A stretch of DNA of 10,360 bases, from the NCBI GenBank assembly GCA_016281295.1, contig JAEEII010000235.1, positions 1 through 10,360 on the forward strand. Reading direction: 5' to 3'. Source of the DNA: Bacteroidales bacterium. Its GTDB lineage: Bacteria > Bacteroidota > Bacteroidia > Bacteroidales > F082. The notes beneath the pieces were generated by a model. It ran no database searches and was not told the DNA's origin. It saw only the letters and a program-made list of their open reading frames with translations. Below are positions 1-6,600 of this stretch, piece after piece (positions within the stretch are counted from its first letter, which is position 1; every line of letters starts with the position of its first letter). The position numbers and the translations under genes are program-made.

Positions 1-88
1 ACACGACACACCTAAAGATCTCCGATCCACGGTGAAGGAATAGTCCGGACCACAAACAGAGACTGGTGGCGAAAGCCATAGTGGTATG
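1..88 (+). ncRNA. 3' part of a group I intron inside a tRNA-Leu gene (cut by window edge)
   Basis: The stretch just before the tRNA 3' exon contains GAAGGAATAGTCC (about 35-47), close to the conserved S element (AAGATATAGTCC type, 3' strand of P7) of group I introns. A TGGC-GAAA-GCCA stem with a GNRA tetraloop (66-77) follows, enclosed by ACCAC/GTGGT (about 50-54 with 81-85), as expected for a P9 region. The last base before the exon is G88, matching the invariant terminal G. Self-splicing introns at this exact anticodon-loop position of tRNA-Leu(UAA) are well known in cyanobacteria and plastids. The 5' exon, P1-P6 and the R element lie outside the window, so the call rests on the 3' end only. 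Confidence 0.62.
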
Positions 89-141
89 AAAATCCCTTGG
101 CCCGAAAAGGCCGTGCGGGTTCGAGTCCCGCCCGGGGCACC
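89..141 (+). tRNA. tRNA-Leu(UAA), 3' exon only
   Basis: The sequence folds as the 3' half of a class II tRNA. AAAA (89-92) would be A35, A36 and the end of the anticodon loop, and TCCCT (93-97) is the 3' strand of the anticodon stem. A long variable arm has GGCC/GGCC pairing (99-102 with 109-112). The T arm is GCGGG, TTCGAGT, CCCGC (115-131), followed by acceptor strand CCGGGGC (132-138), discriminator A139 and CC (140-141); the final A of CCA is not encoded. The long variable arm and discriminator A fit leucine. The 3' exon strongly resembles the AAAATCC start of cyanobacterial tRNA-Leu(UAA) 3' exons. The 5' half is off the window, so the anticodon is inferred. Confidence 0.8.
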
Positions 142-145
142 TTAG

Positions 146-185
146 AAAGAGCTAACTTGCTGATATTCAGCGGTTAGCTCTTTTT
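146..185 (+). terminator. Rho-independent terminator after tRNA-Leu, possibly bidirectional
   Basis: An 11-bp perfect stem, AAAGAGCTAAC (146-156) with GTTAGCTCTTT (173-183), encloses a smaller hairpin GCTGA/TCAGC (159-163 with 167-171) and runs into a T tract (181-185). It lies five bases beyond the tRNA 3' end. On the minus strand the hairpin also ends in TTT, so it may stop the converging RM operon transcript too. Confidence 0.8.
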
Positions 186-197
186 GTGTCTCAATTT

Positions 198-236
198 TTG
201 CCGATTTTTTGCCGACTTATGGGGCAATGTTGCCGA
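198..236 (+). repeat. Three TTGCCGA direct repeats at near-helical spacing
   Basis: TTGCCGA occurs at 198-204, 209-215 and 230-236, so starts are 11 and 21 bp apart, about one and two helical turns. The last copy is also one arm of the dyad GGCAA-TG-TTGCC (223-234). Positions 186-282 hold no gene and otherwise only A/T-rich sequence. The arrangement resembles arm-type sites bound by tyrosine recombinases or regulators next to tRNA attachment sites, but no protein can be assigned. Confidence 0.45.
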
Positions 237-282
237 TATCAAGCAAAACTAAATCTGTCCTACAGTGACATTAATCCTTCTA

Positions 283-1338
283 TTATTTTCTTGTAACAAT
301 CGTTACAGATTTCTTTCTTAAAGTCGTGATATAATTGTTCACATCGAATTCTTCTCCTTCGCTAGTCCTCAACTTAGCATTGGTCACGACTCTGTGGAAA
401 ACCTCCCAAACATCATCCTCAATCAAGTCTGCTGAAACTTCATCGATGAATTTTTGGTTGTATGAGTTTCCTATGAGGTATAGAGTTTCGATAGGTTGCG
501 TAATCTGCCGAATATTATTGACATAGATTCGCTTCCCTTCCTCTTCAATCTTATATTGTTTGCCTACAATTCGAATAGCAAACTTCGAATACTCGCCCCC
601 ATGCTCCAAGGTTGAGTACTCTCCTGTCTTACGATTGGCGAGAGTTAACAGGAACGAAACAAGATCGTCCACTTCTTTATATATCTTATTTCGATTCACG
701 CCTTTCCCAAAGATCTTTTCGCCGAGGAATGTCATTTCTGTTATAAATACAGGGAAGAAGAGCCCGCCAGTATCAATCTTCTCAAATTTAGCATACAGCT
801 TATCAATGGAGTCTTTCTCAAGCCCATTTCGAAGATATGCTTGAACAAAGGCGTCCATAATATCGTGCCCTGCCTTTTGAAGGGCTTTATATGAAACGAA
901 TAAGTCAATTGCTTCTTTTTGGTGTGGCGCCAAATATGTCTTCGCTTTCTTTAGTACTTCGTGAGACACATATGTATACGTGGCATTGACGATGTTCCGA
1001 TTCTGGTTAATACTCTTGTGCATCCGGAGTACAAGAGTTCCAGATTTTAAAAAGGCTTCAGGTGTTATATCTTCGTCAATCCAATCAATACTAATCCTTT
1101 GTGCATCAAGATTGGGAACATCCTTGTTCAGTTTAGCGATATAACCATTGATGGTGGATTGGATATTATACTTTACAAATCGTTTGTCGGCACCCTTATA
1201 TATTGCCTTGAACAACCGATAAAAAATGGACGCCCACTTATCTAATATCTCGGGATGAGTAAAGATATGCCAAGCTATTCCACTACCTGCAGCTAAACAT
1301 AAGATGCTTACAGGAAAGATGATATAAACGTTTATCAT
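283..1338 (-). CDS. Membrane-anchored protein of unknown function, last gene of the RM operon
   Basis: This 351-aa protein was not recognised as a named family. Residues 1-25 are strongly hydrophobic (MINVYIIFPVSILCLAAGSG onward) and have no clear lipobox, so the protein is probably held in the inner membrane by an N-terminal anchor. A basic stretch follows (about 42-56, KAIYKGADKRFVKYN), consistent with a cytoplasmic body. The rest is a soluble alpha/beta-type sequence with no Walker A, HNH, PD-ExK or HEPN motif that I can see. Its start codon overlaps the stop of the 81-aa gene as TAATG, so the two are likely co-translated and may work as a pair. The position at the end of a Type I RM operon suggests an accessory defence role, by inference only. 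Confidence 0.85.
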   Translation of the reverse strand: MINVYIIFPVSILCLAAGSGIAWHIFTHPEILDKWASIFYRLFKAIYKGADKRFVKYNIQSTINGYIAKLNKDVPNLDAQRISIDWIDEDITPEAFLKSGTLVLRMHKSINQNRNIVNATYTYVSHEVLKKAKTYLAPHQKEAIDLFVSYKALQKAGHDIMDAFVQAYLRNGLEKDSIDKLYAKFEKIDTGGLFFPVFITEMTFLGEKIFGKGVNRNKIYKEVDDLVSFLLTLANRKTGEYSTLEHGGEYSKFAIRIVGKQYKIEEEGKRIYVNNIRQITQPIETLYLIGNSYNQKFIDEVSADLIEDDVWEVFHRVVTNAKLRTSEGEEFDVNNYITTLRKKSVTIVTRK

Positions 1339-1583
1339 TACTTTTCATTAAAGTAGTTATTCATCTTGCAAAAACACTCAGGATTGTCACAGACAAATTT
1401 AATTGTTCCGCTTTCCGGAAAAACAGAAGCAATGTTGTCCATAGTGACAGGCTGCCCGCAAAACTTACATTTTTCAGTTCCGGACACAACTCTATCATAA
1501 ACTCCAATATTCTGCAAAAATAACTGGAATTTATCTTCATATACGGCCTTAATGGCGTCATCGGGTTTTAAAACTTTGCTCAT
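1338..1583 (-). CDS. Small zinc-ribbon-like protein (81 aa)
   Basis: This short protein has a helical N-terminal half (about 1-35) followed by a probable zinc-binding knuckle pair: C39-x2-C42, then C65-x4-C70 with an extra C72. The four-cysteine spacing is typical of zinc ribbons, but no named family was recognised. There is no signal peptide or membrane segment. It starts at an ATG 21 nt after the stop of the 158-aa gene, and its TAA overlaps the ATG of the membrane protein (TAATG). The zinc ribbon could bind nucleic acid or a partner protein. The tight coupling makes the downstream membrane protein the most likely partner. Local base composition is visibly lower in GC than the preceding gene. 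Confidence 0.83.
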   Translation of the reverse strand: MSKVLKPDDAIKAVYEDKFQLFLQNIGVYDRVVSGTEKCKFCGQPVTMDNIASVFPESGTIKFVCDNPECFCKMNNYFNEK

Positions 1584-1604
1584 CGTGGATATGTTGTTTC
1601 TTAA

Positions 1605-2081
1605 TTATTGCTTTTCTTTCTTTTTATTGTCGATGTCCTGCTCGTACTCTTCGTAAATTTTCTTTAGCCGGTCAAATACTTCACAGCGGGTCTCCGGGGT
1701 GTTGTCCTTTCGGTATGCCGATAGTTGGGCGGAGAAGTCGTCCAGGCCTTCATTTACGGCAATACCGAAGGCGGCGTAGACTTCGTCCTCGGTGGGGCGG
1801 CCGCCGTCCAATGTCTCAAAGAACCCCTCCTTGTGCAAGGCCTTGATAACACGGAGGAAGCCAATCTTGTTTCCCTTGAAGTCCTTTAGCTGGATGGCCG
1901 AACTGCCCTTCGGTGCTGGCTTGCGAGCTTGGTTCTCGGAGAAGGGAGAGGATGGGGCGAGTTGTGATTTGTCTTCGGCAATTGCTATGTTTAAACTATG
2001 ACTGATGGTTTTATTGGTGACATCGACCAATTCTGCATGTTCGATGTTAGTTTGAATATTTACTGGGCCGAAGTTCTGCAT
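1605..2081 (-). CDS. Unknown 158-aa protein sharing a motif with the HsdR C-terminus
   Basis: The N-terminus (about 6-23, VNIQTNIEHAELVDVTN) closely repeats the last residues of HsdR (VNIGTNIEHADTIIVRN). A proline/serine/lysine-rich linker (about 37-60) follows, then a compact helical domain (about 66-148) with pattern KGNKIGFLRVIKAL, GRPTEDEVYAAFG and a charged amphipathic helix, ending in a lysine-rich tail. The helical domain recalls a C-terminal region common in Bacteroidota RteC-like proteins, but this is a weak impression. The ATG overlaps the hsdR stop codon as TAATG, so translation is probably coupled to hsdR. It may be a partner that docks on HsdR or on the same ligand. Local GC is high (one 60-base line is about 62% by hand count), unlike the next gene. 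Confidence 0.85.
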   Translation of the reverse strand: MQNFGPVNIQTNIEHAELVDVTNKTISHSLNIAIAEDKSQLAPSSPFSENQARKPAPKGSSAIQLKDFKGNKIGFLRVIKALHKEGFFETLDGGRPTEDEVYAAFGIAVNEGLDDFSAQLSAYRKDNTPETRCEVFDRLKKIYEEYEQDIDNKKKEKQ

Positions 2082-2134
2082 TATTCTTGAGTCTCATTAC
2101 GCACAATAATGGTATCGGCATGTTCGATGTTAGT
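2035..2134 (-). repeat. 17-bp direct repeat spanning the hsdR / 158-aa gene junction
   Basis: GCATGTTCGATGTTAGT occurs perfectly at 2035-2051 and 2118-2134 on the plus strand, 83 bp apart. Both copies are read in frame as TNIEHA, once near the end of HsdR and once near the start of the next protein, and similarity at protein level continues on both sides. This indicates a local duplication or a selected shared motif. Confidence 0.85.
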
Positions 2135-5100
2135 GCCAATATTGACTGTTGTCGTTGCCGTAGGGTTGCTCGTGGCAAGCGCCGAGGCCGAGAAAGTGCT
2201 ATCGTCTGTGCCAAAAAGGAAGCGACGGAGGAATGAATCTATTTCTGCACTCAGTTTCCTTGCCGGGACAGCCTCTCCTTTCCAGCGTTCAATGAAAGCA
2301 CGTGCTTTGGCACGGTCCACGCTATCTTCCAGGGCATCGAAACGTCCAAACTCATTGAGGTCGCTTGGAGTAGGATGAGAATCATATATTGAACGAAGCG
2401 CATCCTCGTTGACGCCCATCTGAAGAGCAAATAAATGAATGCGATCGTTTTTCTCTCGCTCCATATACTGGGTAAGATACTCGCGAAGTGTCTTGCCTTT
2501 CTGGAGCAGAAGAGAACCGGATTCGACATCGTGAAGAATCTGCGCTGCGAAACGCTGTTCAAGAGCCGTCAATGTGGCGAATGATTTATGCAATTCTCCA
2601 AGGGCTCTGTAGATGTCTTCCTGAGAGGCTCCAGAATTGAGAAGACGAGTGTACTTCTCAAAACGTGATTGCATGTAATCTGCGTCAATACGGTCTGTAT
2701 TGATTTCGGTGAGGTAAGTGTCGATCTCGTAAGGAAGCTCGACTTCGCGTTCATCCCCACCGCCACCACTGGAGAAGAGTTCTTTGTAACGTAGTGCAAG
2801 GATTAGGTAGATTGTCTCACTGAGAGCTATTTGGACTGTGCTTGAGGTCCCGTCTGCATGAGAAAAACTATAATTGGTCTTATCCCAGGTGAATCCTTGG
2901 ATACGGGCTGCCTCATAACTGTCGTTGAACTGTTTATACAGTTTGGCGAACATCGCTCTTTCCTCGATGCTGCCGGGGAGGTGTTCGAAGTTTCCTTCGC
3001 CGCAAGCGTCAAACAGATCACGAATCTCCAGATACTTGGCATTCATGGCAAGAAGGTTGGTTTCCAACTTGTCTGCAAAGATTCCGAAAGGACGGTTTCC
3101 GGAGTAAAGATTGAAAGCCTCTTCTATATGTCGCTCCATCGTGTGGGGACGCTTATAGTAGCGGATATTACCAAATGGCTTATCTGGGCCGAAAAGACGA
3201 TTGGTGCGAGAGAAGGCCTGGATTACACCTTCATACTGCAGCTCTTTGTCGAGGTAAAGCGTATTAATCCATTTAGAGTCGTAGCCAGTCAACATCTGGT
3301 TGACGACAATCAAAAGGTCGAGCTGCTTTTCAGGTACGTTCTCAAGACCCAGGTATGGTTCCTTATGGGCGAGGCGGGCGGCAACATCTTTCTTGTAGGA
3401 CTGATAGCGGGCCATGTTGAAGCTCATGCCGTAACGGGCATTGTATGCGGCTAAAACAGCAATTGTTGCCTCCTCCTTGGCCACAGCCGGGTCGCCTTCA
3501 TTGTCAATGCTGTTATCGTACAACGTGGTGACTTTCAGCTCCGGGAAATTGTCGCTGAAGATGTTATAGTAAAGAATTGCATCAGAAATACTGCTTGTGG
3601 CCAGAATTGCGTGGAATTTACCTCCGTGACTGAGGGTTCTCCAGTTTTCCGCAATATCTTCAGCCACCCTCAGGCGATAATTGTCATTCTCGTATTGAGA
3701 TGAGGGGACAAAATCTTCGATACCGCTTACTCGACGGCCATCATCGTTGACATATCCAGACATCGGGACTTCTTCCATATATTTGGTGAATACCCGCTCT
3801 TTTTCTTCGTTGCCCCAAATCTCCTCTTCTGATTCAGTGTGGGCTTTGTCGAGAGCAACGCTCATCCGGAGGTCTCGGTCTTTATAAACCAGGACCTTTA
3901 CCGGGTCAAACCCCAATACATTCTTGTCGCGGATGCCGTCAGCAATCGAGTATCGATGCAATTCACTGCCGAAGACCGTTGCCGTGGTGTTGTGTTTACG
4001 CTGATTCTCATCGTGGATTGGAGTTCCTGTGAAGCCAAAGAATACCGCCTTGGGGAAGGTGTTCTTGATGGTCAGAAGCATTTCACCGAAGGTGGAACGG
4101 TGGCATTCATCAATGATAAAGACAAGGCGTTTGCGCTGGATCTGCTGAATGGCATTCCTGTAACTGACCTCTTCCTCTTTGATGTTGCTCATCTTCTGAA
4201 TTGAGGTGACGATGAGAACTTCAGTAGGGTCGTTACTTTTGAGTTTCGAGATCAGCACATGTGTGTTGAGAGTGTCGTTAACTGTTTCAGCATCGTCAGC
4301 GAAACCGCTGTACTCGCGGAAGGCCTGTGTCCCCAACTCTATACGGTCCATCAGGAAAACTACCTTATCAGCATCATTACTTTGCGCTATGAGCTGGGCA
4401 CTCTTGAAGCTGGTGAGTGTCTTACCGGAACCCGTAGTGTGCCAAATGTAGCCACCGTGAATGTCTACATCGTCCCAGTGCATCCGCTGTACACGCTGGC
4501 TAATGGCATTCGCCGCGTAATACTGGTAAGAGCGCATTACCTTGAGGCTCCCGTCTGTGTTGTCCGCCACGGTGTAAAAACCTATGAGTTGGTGGGCCAT
4601 AGGAATAGACAGGAGTTTCTCGCAGATTTCATACCACTGGTTTATTGGCTCGTTGTTGAAGTCTGCCCAATGGAAAAAGTAGTCCTTATTGAAGCGCCCA
4701 TCAGGGCCAGGATTGGCAAAGTACAGAGTCTCAGCCGGATTCATGGCCACAAATATCTGGGTCATGGAGAAGAGCCCTTTGCTAAAGATGCCTTCGTGAG
4801 CGTATTTCTCAATCTGGTTGGTCGCCTGACTTACAGGGATGCCGCTTTTTTTGAGCTCTATATGGATGAGCGGCATTCCATTAATGAGCAGCGTAAGGTC
4901 TCCACGACGATCTGAAGCAAGTGGGATTGCAGTGTTGAAATACGGCTGTCGTACAATCTGGTAACGACTTTGACCGGCAGCAATCTCCTGGCGGTCATAT
5001 ATCTTGAGTGAAACCTCCTTGCCGCAGTGTGCGACATCCTCCGGATTATCTCGCGTGATGATTATGTTTTTACCATTGATGAGCGAGTTGATGCTGTTGG

Positions 5101-5341
5101 GAGTGCGAAGCATATTGACCTGGTCAATGAGTTGGCGCTTCTCTCCATCAGTGAGAGGGTAGTCACCAAGACGATCAATATCGCGATTATTCTCAAAGAG
5201 AATTGCCGCCCAGTTATCCAGCAACTCGGCTTCGGTCTTGTATTCCAGGATGTTCTCCTCCCAGCCATAGGCTATAAGACGCTCTATTACGGCATCTTCA
5301 AAAGCTTTTTCTATAGAGAACGATGTGGGAAAAAGTGGCAT
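2081..5341 (-). CDS. hsdR: Type I restriction enzyme subunit R (endonuclease and translocase)
   Basis: HsdR joins HsdM and HsdS to recognise unmethylated target sites, translocates DNA with ATP, and cuts at a distance. The N-terminal nuclease domain shows the PD-ExK arrangement D148...E162-L-K164. The helicase core has Walker A HTTGSGKT (301-308), Walker B DECH (411-414), the FTGTP motif (437-441), TGYDSK (685-690) and motif VI QAFSRTNR (708-715). A helical C-terminal region follows. At 1086 aa it is slightly longer than EcoR124I HsdR, which it resembles in domain order, and no key residue is missing. The start is the ATG 12 nt after the second hsdS frame; the gap holds a T7 run and no Shine-Dalgarno. 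The final 22 residues form an apparent tag repeated in the next gene. Confidence 0.97.
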   Translation of the reverse strand: MPLFPTSFSIEKAFEDAVIERLIAYGWEENILEYKTEAELLDNWAAILFENNRDIDRLGDYPLTDGEKRQLIDQVNMLRTPNSINSLINGKNIIITRDNPEDVAHCGKEVSLKIYDRQEIAAGQSRYQIVRQPYFNTAIPLASDRRGDLTLLINGMPLIHIELKKSGIPVSQATNQIEKYAHEGIFSKGLFSMTQIFVAMNPAETLYFANPGPDGRFNKDYFFHWADFNNEPINQWYEICEKLLSIPMAHQLIGFYTVADNTDGSLKVMRSYQYYAANAISQRVQRMHWDDVDIHGGYIWHTTGSGKTLTSFKSAQLIAQSNDADKVVFLMDRIELGTQAFREYSGFADDAETVNDTLNTHVLISKLKSNDPTEVLIVTSIQKMSNIKEEEVSYRNAIQQIQRKRLVFIIDECHRSTFGEMLLTIKNTFPKAVFFGFTGTPIHDENQRKHNTTATVFGSELHRYSIADGIRDKNVLGFDPVKVLVYKDRDLRMSVALDKAHTESEEEIWGNEEKERVFTKYMEEVPMSGYVNDDGRRVSGIEDFVPSSQYENDNYRLRVAEDIAENWRTLSHGGKFHAILATSSISDAILYYNIFSDNFPELKVTTLYDNSIDNEGDPAVAKEEATIAVLAAYNARYGMSFNMARYQSYKKDVAARLAHKEPYLGLENVPEKQLDLLIVVNQMLTGYDSKWINTLYLDKELQYEGVIQAFSRTNRLFGPDKPFGNIRYYKRPHTMERHIEEAFNLYSGNRPFGIFADKLETNLLAMNAKYLEIRDLFDACGEGNFEHLPGSIEERAMFAKLYKQFNDSYEAARIQGFTWDKTNYSFSHADGTSSTVQIALSETIYLILALRYKELFSSGGGGDEREVELPYEIDTYLTEINTDRIDADYMQSRFEKYTRLLNSGASQEDIYRALGELHKSFATLTALEQRFAAQILHDVESGSLLLQKGKTLREYLTQYMEREKNDRIHLFALQMGVNEDALRSIYDSHPTPSDLNEFGRFDALEDSVDRAKARAFIERWKGEAVPARKLSAEIDSFLRRFLFGTDDSTFSASALATSNPTATTTVNIGTNIEHADTIIVRNETQE

Positions 5342-5353
5342 GGTTTAAAAAAA

Positions 5354-5914
5354 TTAATTAACAAACATCTTGTTAAGCAATGCTTGCTTCATCTTGCGAA
5401 TCTCTACGAGTTTTGCATCTGTTTCATTCGAGAACTTTTCAATGGTGCAAAAGAAATCAGACAACTCTGCTTGCTCATCTTTAGTAGGTCTCGCGCAAGG
5501 CAATTCCATAAAAGTTTCATACGAAATATTAAGAAGACCATCCATCCTTGCTGTGGATGTTACCATTTTACGGAGATTCCGTGCAAATAGCCCGCTATTG
5601 AGATAGTAGGAATAAAACATGGGGTTGTCATCAGGTAAGGAAAAGCAGTGGTATACAAATGGTACACGAGCCTCAGATACCCTGAGGTCAAAGATACTAC
5701 CAAAGTTTCTGAGCTTAGAAAAGCCATGATTATATGCCAACTCTCCTTCTTTTAATAGGGTATAGTTAGAAAGACTTTGCCCAGCATTATCCGAAGAATA
5801 TCTTTCACTTTGTTCAATGAACCCGTGAGATGCAGTAATCATCATAACGGGAGCATTTGAATTCGAAGGCGCCTTACGATCAATATAATGGCTTATGTCA
5901 CCCAGTGTTATCAT
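5354..5914 (-). CDS. hsdS: Type I specificity subunit, second half (TRD2), out of frame with the first
   Basis: These 186 aa form the distal half of an HsdS: MITLGDISHYI opens target-recognition domain 2 (about 1-140), and the distal conserved helix KDEQAELSDFF...MKQALLNKMF (145-184) closes the protein. The usual linker before such a half is present in the same frame upstream of this ATG (5915-5956) and reads IPRIRFAGFNGNWE, the canonical RF-GF-W repeat. It can only be used if the frame is joined to the first half across the G tract; with seven G a TAG sits just before the tract in this frame. The ATG overlaps the preceding stop (ATGA), so a linker-less half subunit could be made by coupled reinitiation. 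Whether it is made is unknown. Confidence 0.85.
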   Translation of the reverse strand: MITLGDISHYIDRKAPSNSNAPVMMITASHGFIEQSERYSSDNAGQSLSNYTLLKEGELAYNHGFSKLRNFGSIFDLRVSEARVPFVYHCFSLPDDNPMFYSYYLNSGLFARNLRKMVTSTARMDGLLNISYETFMELPCARPTKDEQAELSDFFCTIEKFSNETDAKLVEIRKMKQALLNKMFVN

Positions 5915-6597
5915 TTCCCAGTTTCCGTTGAATCCTGCGAATCTAATCCTCGGAATCCACCCCCCCTATTCACATCTGTAAACATCTGATTTAGAAGTGA
6001 TTGCTTGATATTTTTAAGCTTCTCAAGCTTTTCCTCCAGCTTGCGTATGAGTTTGTCGATGGCGTTGAACAACTTCACCATCTTCTCCTGCTCTTCTTTT
6101 TTGGGGAAGCTCACATTTCCGGAGATAGAATCTTCGTCACTTATAAGCAGGGTATTCTTTGCACCCTTGTTGACCAAGGGACGCAAATACTCGTTTAGTC
6201 TCGAATCAAGCTCAAAATAAGTCTGGACAAAAATGGGATCAACTTCTTCATTTGGCTTGAAGACTCCATAAAGAGCAGAGACTATACCACTATCTGACTT
6301 GTTGGTCTTAATGATTCCATATGGCTGAGCGCGAAGCGGTGATTTTGTATAAACAACCTCGTTCGGGTTTACTACACGATAATTCAAAAGAGAAGCACCA
6401 GCGAATGATTTGCCTTGATATTCAATCTGGTTAATCACGCCATACTCGCGTGATACTGAGTAAATATCGTATTTGTCATATTGATTCGCCGAGTTCTTTT
6501 CCTCGGAGACGGCAAGGTAATAGGAAAGAGGCTGATCGCTCCAGCTATCAGTGAATTCTTTGAAACGTATTTCCGGGATTTTCTTCTTCTGTGCCAT
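5911..6597 (-). CDS. hsdS: Type I specificity subunit, first half (TRD1), truncated at a G7 tract
   Basis: HsdS reads the bipartite DNA target for the methylase and restriction complex. This 228-aa product has the N-terminal conserved repeat IPEIRFKEFTDSW (7-19), target-recognition domain 1 (about 20-165) and the central coiled-coil spacer KKEEQEKMVKLFNAID...IKQSLLNQMF (166-206). The reading frame then enters a run of seven G (codons 211-213) and ends in 15 unrelated residues. Normal HsdS proteins are about 400 aa with two domains; adding one G would give about 414 aa. A half HsdS of this size can be functional as a dimer, as shown for NgoAV. The ATG lies three bases after the hsdM stop. Confidence 0.93.
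   Translation of the reverse strand: MAQKKKIPEIRFKEFTDSWSDQPLSYYLAVSEEKNSANQYDKYDIYSVSREYGVINQIEYQGKSFAGASLLNYRVVNPNEVVYTKSPLRAQPYGIIKTNKSDSGIVSALYGVFKPNEEVDPIFVQTYFELDSRLNEYLRPLVNKGAKNTLLISDEDSISGNVSFPKKEEQEKMVKLFNAIDKLIRKLEEKLEKLKNIKQSLLNQMFTDVNRGGGFRGLDSQDSTETGK
5960..5966 (-). repeat. G7 homopolymer, likely phase-variation switch in hsdS
   Basis: There are seven consecutive C on the plus strand (G on the coding strand), in the linker between the two HsdS halves. Frame 0 reads AGG GGG GGT GGA and stops 15 codons after codon 213. Eight or five G would read into TGG ATT CCG, which continues as IPRIRF through TRD2 to the stop at 5354. Slipped-strand mispairing would therefore toggle half and full HsdS. 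Confidence 0.8.
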
Positions 6598-6600
6598 AGC

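Noticed and set aside
1..88. RNase P RNA, because GAAGGAATAGTCCGG resembles the conserved GAGGAAAGTCCGG block
   Set aside because: The sequence runs directly into a tRNA 3' exon with no room for the rest of RNase P, and the spacing fits an intron S element and P9 better.
60..141. tmRNA 3' end
   Set aside because: A long variable arm and full anticodon-stem 3' strand precede the T arm, which fits a class II tRNA and not tmRNA.
283..1338. Anticodon nuclease (PrrC/RloC) or Abi-type ATPase as the RM-linked last gene
   Set aside because: No Walker A, ABC signature or nuclease motif is visible, and the protein has an N-terminal membrane anchor instead.
2858..3454. Long plus-strand reading frame opposite hsdR (198 aa)
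   Set aside because: It is wholly inside hsdR, which has all its motifs; the frame has no recognisable domain. The same applies to 4259-4915 and 5027-5590.
5342..5353. T7 run just before the hsdR ATG as a second phase switch
   Set aside because: It lies in a 12-nt gap with no Shine-Dalgarno or promoter spacing to alter; A/T-rich leaders are ordinary in such genomes.
5354..6597. Invertible hsdS shufflon
   Set aside because: No recombinase gene, no extra silent hsdS cassette and no inverted repeats long enough flank the two halves in this window.
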